The translations under genes and the position numbers were made by a program. The notes below the pieces were generated by a model. It was not told the origin of the DNA and made no database searches. It saw nothing but the letters and a program-made list of their open reading frames with translations. Positions 1 to 5,610 of a stretch of DNA of 5,610 nucleotides are shown here, in pieces; the stretch's first letter is position 1; the number at the start of each line of letters is the position of its first letter. The stretch comes from Acidobacteriota bacterium (GTDB lineage: Bacteria; Acidobacteriota; Terriglobia; Terriglobales; SCQP01): assembly GCA_021818645.1 (NCBI GenBank), contig JAKATS010000118.1:1-5610 (forward strand). The letters are read 5' to 3'.

Positions 1-588
1 GTGGTCCGGGCCAAGGCGGAATGGCTCGAGGACTGGAGCGATCAGCGGCGGCGGTTGCGCCAGGCGCTCCTCTACAAACTTTCGCGGTCGCGGCAGCAAT
101 TAAGCGAATTGGCGCGCTTTGAAAGCCTGCGGCGGCGGCTGGCACGGCTGGCCCAGCAGAGCGATGAGGCCGGCTTTCAGCTGCGCTATCTCGCCCAGCG
201 CCAGTTGCACGCCCGTCGGCGCCAGCTGGAACAGTTCGCCGGCCGGCTGCCGGAGAAAAATCCGCGCCTCCGCCTCGACCAGACCCGCGAACAACTGCGC
301 CGGCTGCGCAGCGAGCTGGCGCATTTTTACCGCGCCCAGTTGCGCCAAGCCGCGCTGCGGCTGGAAACCAGCACCGCGATTTTAACCTCGCGCAATCCCC
401 TGCGGATTCTGGATCGCGGCTATGCCCTGGTGCGCGACGAATTGGGTCATCTGGTGAATACGCCCAGCATGGTCAATCCCGGCGACCGGGTTACCCTGCA
501 ATTCGCCTCCGGGCAGCTCGACGCAGAAGTCAAAGGCCGGCGCATGGAGCAGTTGCAGTGGAAAGATAAGAAATGGAATAAGGAATAA
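1..588 (+). CDS. xseA: Exodeoxyribonuclease VII large subunit, C-terminal part (5' truncated by window edge)
   Basis: Exonuclease VII degrades single-stranded DNA in the cytoplasm as a complex of one XseA with several small XseB subunits. The 195 residues visible are the C-terminal portion of a protein usually 400-460 residues long. Residues 1-120 are a long, Arg/Gln/Leu-rich helical region with heptad-like spacing, matching the coiled-coil arm that binds XseB. The family's C-terminal signature follows: a segment around residues 131-146 containing L-D-R-G-Y-A-L-V-R-D, then P-G-D at 160-162 and a short beta segment (V-T-L-Q-F to D-A-E-V). The GTG at position 1 is not a credible start: it falls where the family reads through from the nuclease core, so the true start and the catalytic residues lie upstream. 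The stop is TAA at 586-588. The tail is Lys-rich (W-K-D-K-K-W-N-K-E), unlike the Arg-rich body. No xseB follows within the window. The family assignment is confident. Confidence 0.93.
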   Translation: MVRAKAEWLEDWSDQRRRLRQALLYKLSRSRQQLSELARFESLRRRLARLAQQSDEAGFQLRYLAQRQLHARRRQLEQFAGRLPEKNPRLRLDQTREQLRRLRSELAHFYRAQLRQAALRLETSTAILTSRNPLRILDRGYALVRDELGHLVNTPSMVNPGDRVTLQFASGQLDAEVKGRRMEQLQWKDKKWNKE

Positions 589-609
589 TTCCTGAAAAAG
601 GAATTCAGG
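575..609. repeat. Cluster of GGAAT half-sites with overlapping short hairpins at the end of xseA
   Basis: GGAATAA occurs twice in tandem (575-581 and 582-588), overlapping the xseA stop codon. GGAAT-A-ATTCC at 582-592 is a perfect palindrome. AATTCCT (587-593) pairs perfectly with AGGAATT (599-605) across a 5-nt loop, and CCTGAA (591-596) pairs with TTCAGG (604-609) as an alternative stem. The stems are short and AT-rich and no U-tract follows, so a strong intrinsic terminator is unlikely. A weak 3'-end structure for xseA or an operator for the next gene are both possible. Confidence 0.45.
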
Positions 610-624
610 TGTAAGTTTAGGCAC

Positions 625-651
625 TTGCAATGCTCGGACATGAGCGATAAC
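625..651 (+). promoter_or_regulatory. Weak candidate promoter ahead of the small membrane protein gene
   Basis: TTGCAA at 625-630 and GATAAC at 646-651 resemble sigma-70 -35 and -10 boxes, but the 15-nt spacer is short and the match is only partial. The surrounding 589-659 gap is visibly AT-richer than the flanking genes, as expected for a promoter region. The -10 box lies almost against the ATG at 660, which would give a near-leaderless transcript. This is a tentative call. Confidence 0.2.
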
Positions 652-659
652 CTTTGGAA

Positions 660-974
660 ATGCGGCGTCGCTCGCCATGGATATTGCTCCTCGCTGGCCT
701 GGCCATTCTGTATATTCTGGCCGCGCCGCTGAAGCAATGCGCCGACCGCTGGAGCGGCCTGAAGCCGCTGAACGCGCATGATGGCGAGATCACTTTATTG
801 TTTTTTACCCTGGCTGTCACTTCGGCCTGGTGGGCGGCTCGCAAACTCAGCCGCATTCGCAGCCGCATCTGGCCCCGCACATTCATACCCAACGAATATG
901 AAAGCCTGCTGCGCTGGCTGATCTTGTTTGGCACCTCCGATAATTCTCCTCCTGCCTTGCTACTCCGCATCTAA
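660..974 (+). CDS. Small predicted two-helix inner-membrane protein, unknown function
   Basis: This is a 104-residue open frame that I cannot assign to a named family. From the ATG at 660, a positively charged start (M-R-R-R) is followed by a hydrophobic helix at about residues 7-24, a hydrophilic loop with Cys27, Trp31 and His40, a second hydrophobic helix at about 44-60, and an Arg/Lys-rich stretch (61-73). By the positive-inside rule both ends would be cytoplasmic and the loop periplasmic. A third, weaker hydrophobic patch lies at 83-90, and the tail ends S-P-P-A-L-L-L-R-I. A TTG at 654 could add two codons. No good Shine-Dalgarno precedes either start, which lowers confidence. It sits 116 bp ahead of the efflux operon on the same strand, so an accessory or regulatory role in that pump is possible but unproven. 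The alternating hydrophobic and basic pattern argues for a real gene. A chance ORF remains possible. Confidence 0.6.
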   Translation: MRRRSPWILLLAGLAILYILAAPLKQCADRWSGLKPLNAHDGEITLLFFTLAVTSAWWAARKLSRIRSRIWPRTFIPNEYESLLRWLILFGTSDNSPPALLLRI

Positions 975-982
975 TCCCTCGC

Positions 983-1019
983 TTGCAACGAAAATGATCC
1001 GCACCCGGATACATATCCG
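983..1019 (+). promoter_or_regulatory. Efflux-operon leader: three alternating ATCCG/CGGAT half-sites, possible operator
   Basis: ATCCG at 997-1001, CGGAT at 1006-1010 and ATCCG at 1015-1019 alternate in orientation with exactly 9 bp from start to start. The second and third form the longer perfect dyad CGGATA-CA-TATCCG (1006-1019). A TTGCAA at 983-988, the same hexamer seen ahead of the preceding gene, could be a -35 box; no convincing -10 is visible 16-18 bp downstream, where the dyad lies. The arrangement would suit a dimeric regulator controlling the operon starting at 1091. The repeats are directly visible, but their function is inferred. Confidence 0.4.
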
Positions 1020-1080
1020 TGTGTGCGCGTGTTGGCACATCCATGTAGCGATGCGGCGCGAATCGTCCTGCTCGCTAAGC

Positions 1081-1085
1081 TGAGG
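1081..1085 (+). promoter_or_regulatory. Ribosome binding site of the outer-membrane factor gene
   Basis: TGAGG at 1081-1085 ends five bases before the ATG at 1091. This supports that ATG as the start, as does the signal peptide that follows it directly. Confidence 0.6.
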
Positions 1086-1090
1086 TACAC

Positions 1091-2494
1091 ATGCGTAGAT
1101 TATGGGCCGCCTGCCTGCTATGGGCTGGGATCATGCTGGCCGGCTCGGGCTGCAATTTTCAGACGTATAAGTCCGTGCCGCTGGCCCCGCAGGCTGTGGC
1201 GGCTAAGTTTCGCCGCCGCTCGCTGGCGTCTGCCGGTTTGCGTGACTATCTGCAGCGCACCGCAGGTCAATCCTTGAAAATTTGGCCGCCGCGCCGCTGG
1301 ACGCCCCGACTGCTCACTCTTGCGGCGATGTATTACAATCCGCGGCTCGAGGCCGCGCGGGCCGGAATCGGGGTAGCGCGGGCGGGGATGATCACCGCCC
1401 GGGAGCGGCCCAACCCGGTATTGAGCGCAAGCGCCGGCTATGCAACTTTTCCCCATAGCCCCTGGGCGCTGCATTTGCTGAGTCTCATTCCCTGGGAATG
1501 GGCCGGTCAGCGCCAGGCGCGCGAACGCATCGCCCGGCGCCGGATTCGTGCTGCCCGGCTGGTAGCCGCCTCCGCGGCCTGGCGCGTGCGCAGTCAATTG
1601 CGCCGGGCGCTGCTGCGGGATTTTGCCGCGCGGCGCCGGCTCCGGTTGCTGGCCCTTCAATCGCGGCATCAGGCGCGGCGCACTCTTCTGCTTCGCCAAC
1701 GCTGGCAAGCCGGAGAAATCGCCCGCCCGGCGTATCTGGTTTCCCAGCGCAGCCTGTTACGCGTGCGGCTGGCGCTGGAACAGGCGCAATCTCAGGCCCG
1801 CCAGGCTCGCATCGCTCTGGCCGCTGCGATTGGCATCCCCGCCCGCGCCTTGCGCGGGCAGGCATTCGCCTGGCCGGGCCTGCGGCATCCGCCCAATCCG
1901 AAATTCCTGCCCCGGGCGCGTCTGCGCCGCTGGGCCGCATTGAACCGGCTTGATCTGCGCCTGGCGCTTGCCAACTATCGTGTGGCCGAGGCGCAGCTCC
2001 GTTCGCAGATCGCCCTGCAATACCCGGCTTTTTCTCTGGGACCGCAGTATTCGTATGGGGAATCGCAGAGTGTGATCCAGCTTGCCCTGTCGCTGGTGCT
2101 GCCGATCTTGAACCACAATCAGGGCCCCATTGCGCAGGCGCTGGCGCGGCGCAATCAGTTGGCGGCGGCATTTACTGCCCTGCAGGCGCGGGATCGCGCC
2201 GCCGCGGTGGCCGCGCGGGATCAATATGCCAGCGCCTGGCGCATCTGGCAAACCGCCCGCGCCGATGCGCGCTTGGCTGTCCGGCAGCAGCGCGACGCCG
2301 CCCAGATCTGGCGCCGCGGTCAGACCGGCCGGCTGCGTTTTAATCAGGCGCAATTGGCCTCGAATCTGGGCGCCCAGGCGCAGTGGCAGGCGCTGATGTC
2401 GGCGCAATCCGCGCTGGGCGCGCTGGAAAATGCAGTCCAAAGGCCAATTCATATGCAGCGAAATCAACAGGTGAACCATGCGACATCGAAATAA
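1091..2494 (+). CDS. TolC/CusC-family outer-membrane efflux lipoprotein
   Basis: This is the outer-membrane channel of a tripartite RND efflux pump. Three copies would form a beta-barrel with a periplasmic helical tunnel. The 467-residue length is normal for CusC/CzcC-type proteins. Residues 1-20 form a lipoprotein signal peptide (M-R-R, hydrophobic core, then A-G-S-G) with Cys21 as the predicted lipidated residue. Two outer-membrane efflux repeats follow, at roughly 70-250 and 280-452. Each has the long helices and the family pattern, seen at 208-250 (G-E-I, then a run ending A-I-G-I-P) and 410-452. P-I-L-N-H-N-Q-G-P-I at 338-347 matches the P-x-x-x-x-N-x-G-x-I region of CusC-like proteins. 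It is first in an operon and overlaps the adaptor gene by 17 nt. It is oddly basic: by eye about 70 Arg and 5 Lys against about 16 Asp plus Glu. The family call is strong; substrate specificity is not readable. Confidence 0.92.
   Translation: MRRLWAACLLWAGIMLAGSGCNFQTYKSVPLAPQAVAAKFRRRSLASAGLRDYLQRTAGQSLKIWPPRRWTPRLLTLAAMYYNPRLEAARAGIGVARAGMITARERPNPVLSASAGYATFPHSPWALHLLSLIPWEWAGQRQARERIARRRIRAARLVAASAAWRVRSQLRRALLRDFAARRRLRLLALQSRHQARRTLLLRQRWQAGEIARPAYLVSQRSLLRVRLALEQAQSQARQARIALAAAIGIPARALRGQAFAWPGLRHPPNPKFLPRARLRRWAALNRLDLRLALANYRVAEAQLRSQIALQYPAFSLGPQYSYGESQSVIQLALSLVLPILNHNQGPIAQALARRNQLAAAFTALQARDRAAAVAARDQYASAWRIWQTARADARLAVRQQRDAAQIWRRGQTGRLRFNQAQLASNLGAQAQWQALMSAQSALGALENAVQRPIHMQRNQQVNHATSK
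2469..2474 (+). promoter_or_regulatory. Ribosome binding site of the adaptor gene, inside the end of the channel gene
   Basis: AGGTGA at 2469-2474 lies just before the ATG at 2478 and within the last codons of the upstream gene. Together with the 17-nt overlap this suggests translational coupling, and it fixes the adaptor start immediately before a good signal peptide. Confidence 0.55.
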
Positions 2495-3452
2495 TGTCTG
2501 CCAGGCGGGGCGTACCGCCGCTCTGATCGGGATCGTATGCCTGTGCGGCTGGGCGGCCGCACGGCCCCCGGTCTATGAATTACGCCTCCCGCCCGGCGTG
2601 GCGCGGCGCAATGGCGTGCGCTGGGCGTTGCTCCGGGCGCATAACGTCATTGCCCGCCGGCATGCTCTGGCGCTGGTGATCTCCCCCGCACCCATCCTGG
2701 TGCTGGCCCGGCAGTTGAACGCGGCCCGGACTGCGCAGGTACAGGCGCAGGCGGCCGAGCGTTATGCCGCCCAGGAAGCTGCCCGTCTCGAAGGGCTCTA
2801 CCAGCGCCGGCAAAATGCCTCGCTGAAAGCGGTCCAGGCGGCGCAGTTGGCCCTCGCCGACCAGCGCGCGGCCCTGCTCGCCAGCCGGCGGAATTTGCTG
2901 TTGCTGCAGGCCGGCCTGCGGCTGCAATGGGGTCCCGTCCTGGCGCGCTGGCTGCGGACTAATTCTTCCGATTGGCGGCGTGTATTGGCGGCTCAGGCCG
3001 ATTTGATTTCGGTGTCGCTTCCGGAAAACCTTTCCCCTCCCGGCTCGATAGGGCTGCATGCGCCGGCTTCCCGCCGCTGGCTCCAGGCCCGCTTGATTTC
3101 GGTTTTTCCCCGGATCAATTCCCGGATTCAGTTGCCCAGCTATCTCTATCTCGCCCCCGCGCGCGCCTGGCTTGAGCCCGGCCTCAGCCTCCGTGCTCAA
3201 TTTGTGCAAAGCGCGCGGCGGGAAATGGTCGCTCCCGGTACGGCGGTGATCTACTGGCGCGGCCGCGGCTGGATCTTTGTCCGTCTGGCCCCTGGCCGAT
3301 TCCAGTTGCGATCTTTGGCCGGTACCGGCCTGGCGGCGCGGCGCATTTCCGCGCGCGCGCTGGCCGGCAAACCGGTGGTCATCACCGGCGCGGGCCAACT
3401 TTTTTCCCAATGGCAAAAAACGCGTGTCTCCGCGGGCGGAAACGGCGATTAG
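2478..3452 (+). CDS. Compact periplasmic adaptor (membrane fusion protein) of an RND efflux pump
   Basis: The protein would bridge the RND permease and the outer-membrane channel in the periplasm. At 324 residues it is shorter than typical CusB/CzcB adaptors (about 380-520). Residues 1-28 look like a Sec signal peptide: basic start, hydrophobic core 13-25, and A-A-A at 26-28 as a likely cleavage site. There is no lipobox. An Ala/Gln/Arg-rich helical hairpin covers about 76-145, with E-G-L-Y-Q-R-R-Q-N-A-S near its middle, a pattern typical of adaptor hairpins. A beta-barrel-like region follows at about 170-245. The C-terminal section has L-E-P-G-L-S (232-237) and A-P-G-T-A-V-I-Y (252-259), then G-W-I-F-V and a final V-V-I-T-G-A-G-Q-L, matching the adaptor's barrel and membrane-proximal motifs. 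I see no lipoyl-like G-x-V-x-x-G-Q-x-L motif. It overlaps the channel gene and ends 14 nt before the permease gene. Arg is very abundant (about 43, with 3 Lys). Confidence 0.85.
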   Translation: MRHRNNVCQAGRTAALIGIVCLCGWAAARPPVYELRLPPGVARRNGVRWALLRAHNVIARRHALALVISPAPILVLARQLNAARTAQVQAQAAERYAAQEAARLEGLYQRRQNASLKAVQAAQLALADQRAALLASRRNLLLLQAGLRLQWGPVLARWLRTNSSDWRRVLAAQADLISVSLPENLSPPGSIGLHAPASRRWLQARLISVFPRINSRIQLPSYLYLAPARAWLEPGLSLRAQFVQSARREMVAPGTAVIYWRGRGWIFVRLAPGRFQLRSLAGTGLAARRISARALAGKPVVITGAGQLFSQWQKTRVSAGGNGD

Positions 3453-3466
3453 TGGAATAAAAATCT

Positions 3467-5610
3467 ATGCTGACTGCAATTGTCCGCTTTGCCCTCCGCC
3501 GTCGCGTCATGGTTCTGGCTTTAGCCGTCATTCTGTTTTTGACCGGGCTGTTTTTTCTCCAGCGGGCGAAATATGACGTGTTTCCCAACTTCGCCCCGCC
3601 CATGGTCGCCATCCAGACCACTGCGCCGGGATTGGCGCCGCGTCAGGTCGAGCGCCTGGTAACCACGCCGATCGAAGTGCGTATCGTCGGACTGCCTGGA
3701 ATTAAAACCGTCTTTTCCAAATCCATCCAGGGCTTGTCGGTGGTCAAGATCACCTTCAATGCCAGCACCAATGTTTATCGCGCCCGGCAATTGGTCGCCG
3801 AGCGCCTGGGCATGGTGCGTCTGCCCCAGGGGATTCGTGCGCCGCTCATGACGCCCATGGTATCGGCCACCGGCACCGTCATGGTGCTGGGCTTGACTTC
3901 GCATCGGCTGTCTCCCATGCAGTTGCGCACTCTCGCCGACTGGCCGCTGCGCCTGCAGTTATTGGCCGCGCGCGGGGTGGCGAACACCTTGATTTACGGC
4001 GGTGCGGTGGAGGAATACCAGGTTCAGTTTCATCCCCGGCAGCTGATCCGTTATCACCTGGGGTTGCGTCAGGTGATTGCAGCGGCGCGGCGCGCTACCG
4101 CCTTGCGGGGAGCGGGCTTGATCAACACCGCCAGCCAGCGGCTGGTCCTGGAAACCCGTGGTCAGTTGCGTTCTCCCGCTGAATTGGCGGCCGTGGTGGT
4201 GGCGCGGATGCAGGGGCTGAATGTGACCCTCGGACAACTGGCCTCGATTCACCGGGCGGCGGCGCCGCGGCTCAGCGCGGCCACCATCGAAGGCCGCCCC
4301 GGGGTGGTGATTTCCGTCAAATCTCAATATGGCGCCAATACCCTGGCCGTGACCCGGCAGGTGCGGGCGGCGCTGCGTGCCATCGCGCCCACGCTGCGAA
4401 AAAAAGGTGTCCGGCTGCACATCTTATTCGAGCCGGCGACGTTTATCCACGTCGCGCTGCGGCATCTGGGCAATGTGCTGCTGTTGGGCGGCGTGCTGGT
4501 GATTGTGGTGCTGTTTTTGTTTTTGTTTGATTTGCGCACCGCGGCCATTTCGTTTGTTGCCATTCCGCTCTCTCTGCTGGCGGCCGTGCTGGTGCTGACC
4601 CGGTTGGGTGATTCGCTCAACATTATGAGCCTCGGCGGTCTGGCCATCGCCATTGGGGAAGTGGTGGATGATGCCGTAATTGACGTGGAAAATATCGCCC
4701 GCAGGCTGCGCCAGAACCGGCGGGCGCCAGCGCCGCGTCCGGCCATCCGCGTGGTGCTGGAGGCCTCGGTGGAAGTGCGCTCGGCCGTGGTTTACGCCAC
4801 CTTCGCCGTGGTGCTGATCTTTTTGCCCATCCTGGGCCTCACCGGTGTGGCCGGCAGCCTGTTCCGCCCGCTGGCGCTGGCTTATATTTTTTCCATTCTG
4901 GCATCTCTCGCTGTGGCGCTGACCGTAACTCCGGCGTTGAGTTATTTATGGTTGGCCCGGCGCGGTGCCAATAATCCTATGCCGGATGCAAGTACGTCCC
5001 AGGCCGCGCAGCCGCCATTGGTGCGCCTGCTGACTCGCGCATATCAACCCTGCCTGGAGTTTGTCGAGCGCTTTTATGTCTGGGTGCTGGCCGCCGTGGC
5101 GGGTCTGACCCTCGCCGGAATGCTGCTGCTGTTTTCATTTCACACCAGCTTCCTGCCCAATTTCAAAGAAGGCCATTTCATCCTCCACGTGCATGCCGCG
5201 CCGGGCACCTCGCTGGCGGAATCGCAGCGCATCGGCGACCGCATCACCCAAGCCTTGCGGCCGATTCCCGAAATCCGTTCGATCAGCGAGCGGATTGGCC
5301 ATGCCACCGCGGGCGAGGCCCGGGGGCCGGAAGCGGCGGAAATCGGCATAGATCTCAAACCGCATCTTTCCGGCGCCGCCAATCTGGCGGTGGCGCGAAC
5401 GATCCGGCGCAAGCTGAAGCCGTTTTTTGGCCTGAGCTTCCAGCTCAATACGTTTTTGGCTGAGCGCATGTCGGAAACGATGTCGGGCTTTACTTCGCCG
5501 ATTGCGATCAATGTCTTTGGCCTGCGGCTCGCCTCCGTCAATCGCGTCGCCGGCGAGATTGCGCGGGTGGTAAAGAAAATTCCCGGGGCTGCTGGCGTGC
5601 GGATTCGGGC
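3467..5610 (+). CDS. RND efflux permease, CusA/CzcA-like (COG3696 type), 3' truncated by window edge
   Basis: This is the proton-driven inner-membrane pump of the tripartite system. I read 714 codons from ATG 3467 without a stop; the family is usually about 1,000-1,050 residues, so roughly 70% is present. An in-frame TAA at 3458-3460 rules out an earlier start, and a weak GGA at 3454-3456 is the only ribosome-site candidate. Domains: TM1 at about 14-31; first porter half 32-335, with Y-D-V-F-P-N-F at the TM1 exit; TM2 337-354, TM3 359-378, TM4 387-405, TM5 439-456, TM6 469-491, TM7 538-556; then the start of the second porter half. TM4 reads G-G-L-A-I-A-I-G-E-V-V-D-D-A-V-I-D-V-E-N, putting Asp401 and Asp402 at the positions of AcrB Asp407/408, with extra acids Glu398 and Asp406. 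By ungapped reading the CusA methionines 573/623/672 correspond to His574, an Ala and Glu670. Overall order and motifs resemble heavy-metal RND pumps, but the substrate is unknown. It is the third gene of the operon. Confidence 0.93.
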   Translation, partial: MLTAIVRFALRRRVMVLALAVILFLTGLFFLQRAKYDVFPNFAPPMVAIQTTAPGLAPRQVERLVTTPIEVRIVGLPGIKTVFSKSIQGLSVVKITFNASTNVYRARQLVAERLGMVRLPQGIRAPLMTPMVSATGTVMVLGLTSHRLSPMQLRTLADWPLRLQLLAARGVANTLIYGGAVEEYQVQFHPRQLIRYHLGLRQVIAAARRATALRGAGLINTASQRLVLETRGQLRSPAELAAVVVARMQGLNVTLGQLASIHRAAAPRLSAATIEGRPGVVISVKSQYGANTLAVTRQVRAALRAIAPTLRKKGVRLHILFEPATFIHVALRHLGNVLLLGGVLVIVVLFLFLFDLRTAAISFVAIPLSLLAAVLVLTRLGDSLNIMSLGGLAIAIGEVVDDAVIDVENIARRLRQNRRAPAPRPAIRVVLEASVEVRSAVVYATFAVVLIFLPILGLTGVAGSLFRPLALAYIFSILASLAVALTVTPALSYLWLARRGANNPMPDASTSQAAQPPLVRLLTRAYQPCLEFVERFYVWVLAAVAGLTLAGMLLLFSFHTSFLPNFKEGHFILHVHAAPGTSLAESQRIGDRITQALRPIPEIRSISERIGHATAGEARGPEAAEIGIDLKPHLSGAANLAVARTIRRKLKPFFGLSFQLNTFLAERMSETMSGFTSPIAINVFGLRLASVNRVAGEIARVVKKIPGAAGVRIR

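Noticed and set aside
617..970. 117-codon minus-strand frame opposite the small membrane protein gene
   Set aside because: It has no hydrophobic or domain pattern and no ribosome site, while the plus-strand frame has two clean helices flanked by basic residues. It cannot be excluded absolutely.
1023..1277. 84-codon plus-strand frame overlapping the start of the channel gene
   Set aside because: It overlaps the lipoprotein signal peptide region in another frame. Its protein looks like a frame-shifted copy of GC-rich coding sequence, and the frame at 1091 has a ribosome site and a signal peptide.
1485..2479. Long open frames on the minus strand (1485-2171, 1757-2479) and plus-strand frames at 1498-1953 and 1623-1943
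   Set aside because: They lie inside the channel gene. Their products are low-complexity Pro/Arg/Ala/Gly sequences with no domain pattern, as expected for GC-rich shadow frames.
3351..3360. Alternating GC run (possible Z-DNA)
   Set aside because: It encodes ordinary Ser-Ala-Arg-Ala residues of the adaptor, and such runs are expected by chance at this GC content.
2580..3416. 278-codon open frame on the minus strand opposite the adaptor gene
   Set aside because: Its composition (Arg, Gln, Gly, Pro) has no signal, helix or motif pattern, while the plus-strand frame shows a clear adaptor architecture and operon spacing.
4509..4530. T-rich run that might look like a terminator or an unusual tract
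   Set aside because: It encodes the Phe/Leu core of TM2 of the permease, and no stem precedes it.
3521..5541. Several minus-strand frames opposite the permease (for example 3521-3904, 3959-4420, 4324-4746, 5140-5541)
   Set aside because: The plus strand is one uninterrupted RND permease frame with recognisable motifs throughout, so these are antisense shadows.

Overview
The window is a 5.6 kb piece of a GC-rich bacterial chromosome, and every supported gene lies on the + strand. The proteins are very rich in Arg and Ala and poor in Lys. The pump genes resemble the CusC/CusB/CusA-like (COG3696-type) efflux sets common in Acidobacteria and some Proteobacteria. A Gram-negative, possibly acidobacterial and possibly acid-adapted, host is the best guess. 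No 16S rRNA or other decisive marker is present, so this is an inference.

Layout: (1) 1-588, the C-terminal part of exodeoxyribonuclease VII large subunit (xseA), cut by the left edge. (2) 589-659, a short AT-richer gap with a cluster of GGAAT half-sites and overlapping hairpins (possible terminator or operator). (3) 660-974, a 104-residue predicted two-helix inner-membrane protein of unknown function. (4) 975-1090, a 116-bp leader with three alternating ATCCG/CGGAT half-sites at 9-bp spacing. (5) 1091-2494, a CusC/TolC-like outer-membrane lipoprotein. (6) 2478-3452, a compact periplasmic adaptor. (7) 3467 to the right edge, an RND permease of which the first 714 codons are present and no stop is reached.

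Genes 5-7 form one tight operon: a 17-nt overlap, then a 14-nt gap. Together they would build a tripartite pump in which the inner-membrane RND proton antiporter, the periplasmic adaptor and the outer-membrane channel export a substrate across the envelope. The fold is heavy-metal-efflux-like. However, the permease lacks the three-methionine Cu(I)/Ag(I) site of CusA at the aligned positions, and its TM4 carries an AcrB-like Asp-Asp pair plus an extra Glu, so the substrate cannot be assigned. The adaptor is shorter than CusB and shows no recognisable lipoyl-type motif. The outer-membrane component is extraordinarily basic.

I see no CRISPR array, tRNA, rRNA, insertion sequence or phage gene. 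Nothing here is clearly a new kind of system. The most interesting points are the unusual composition of this RND pump, its small membrane-protein neighbour, and the two repeat clusters in the intergenic regions.
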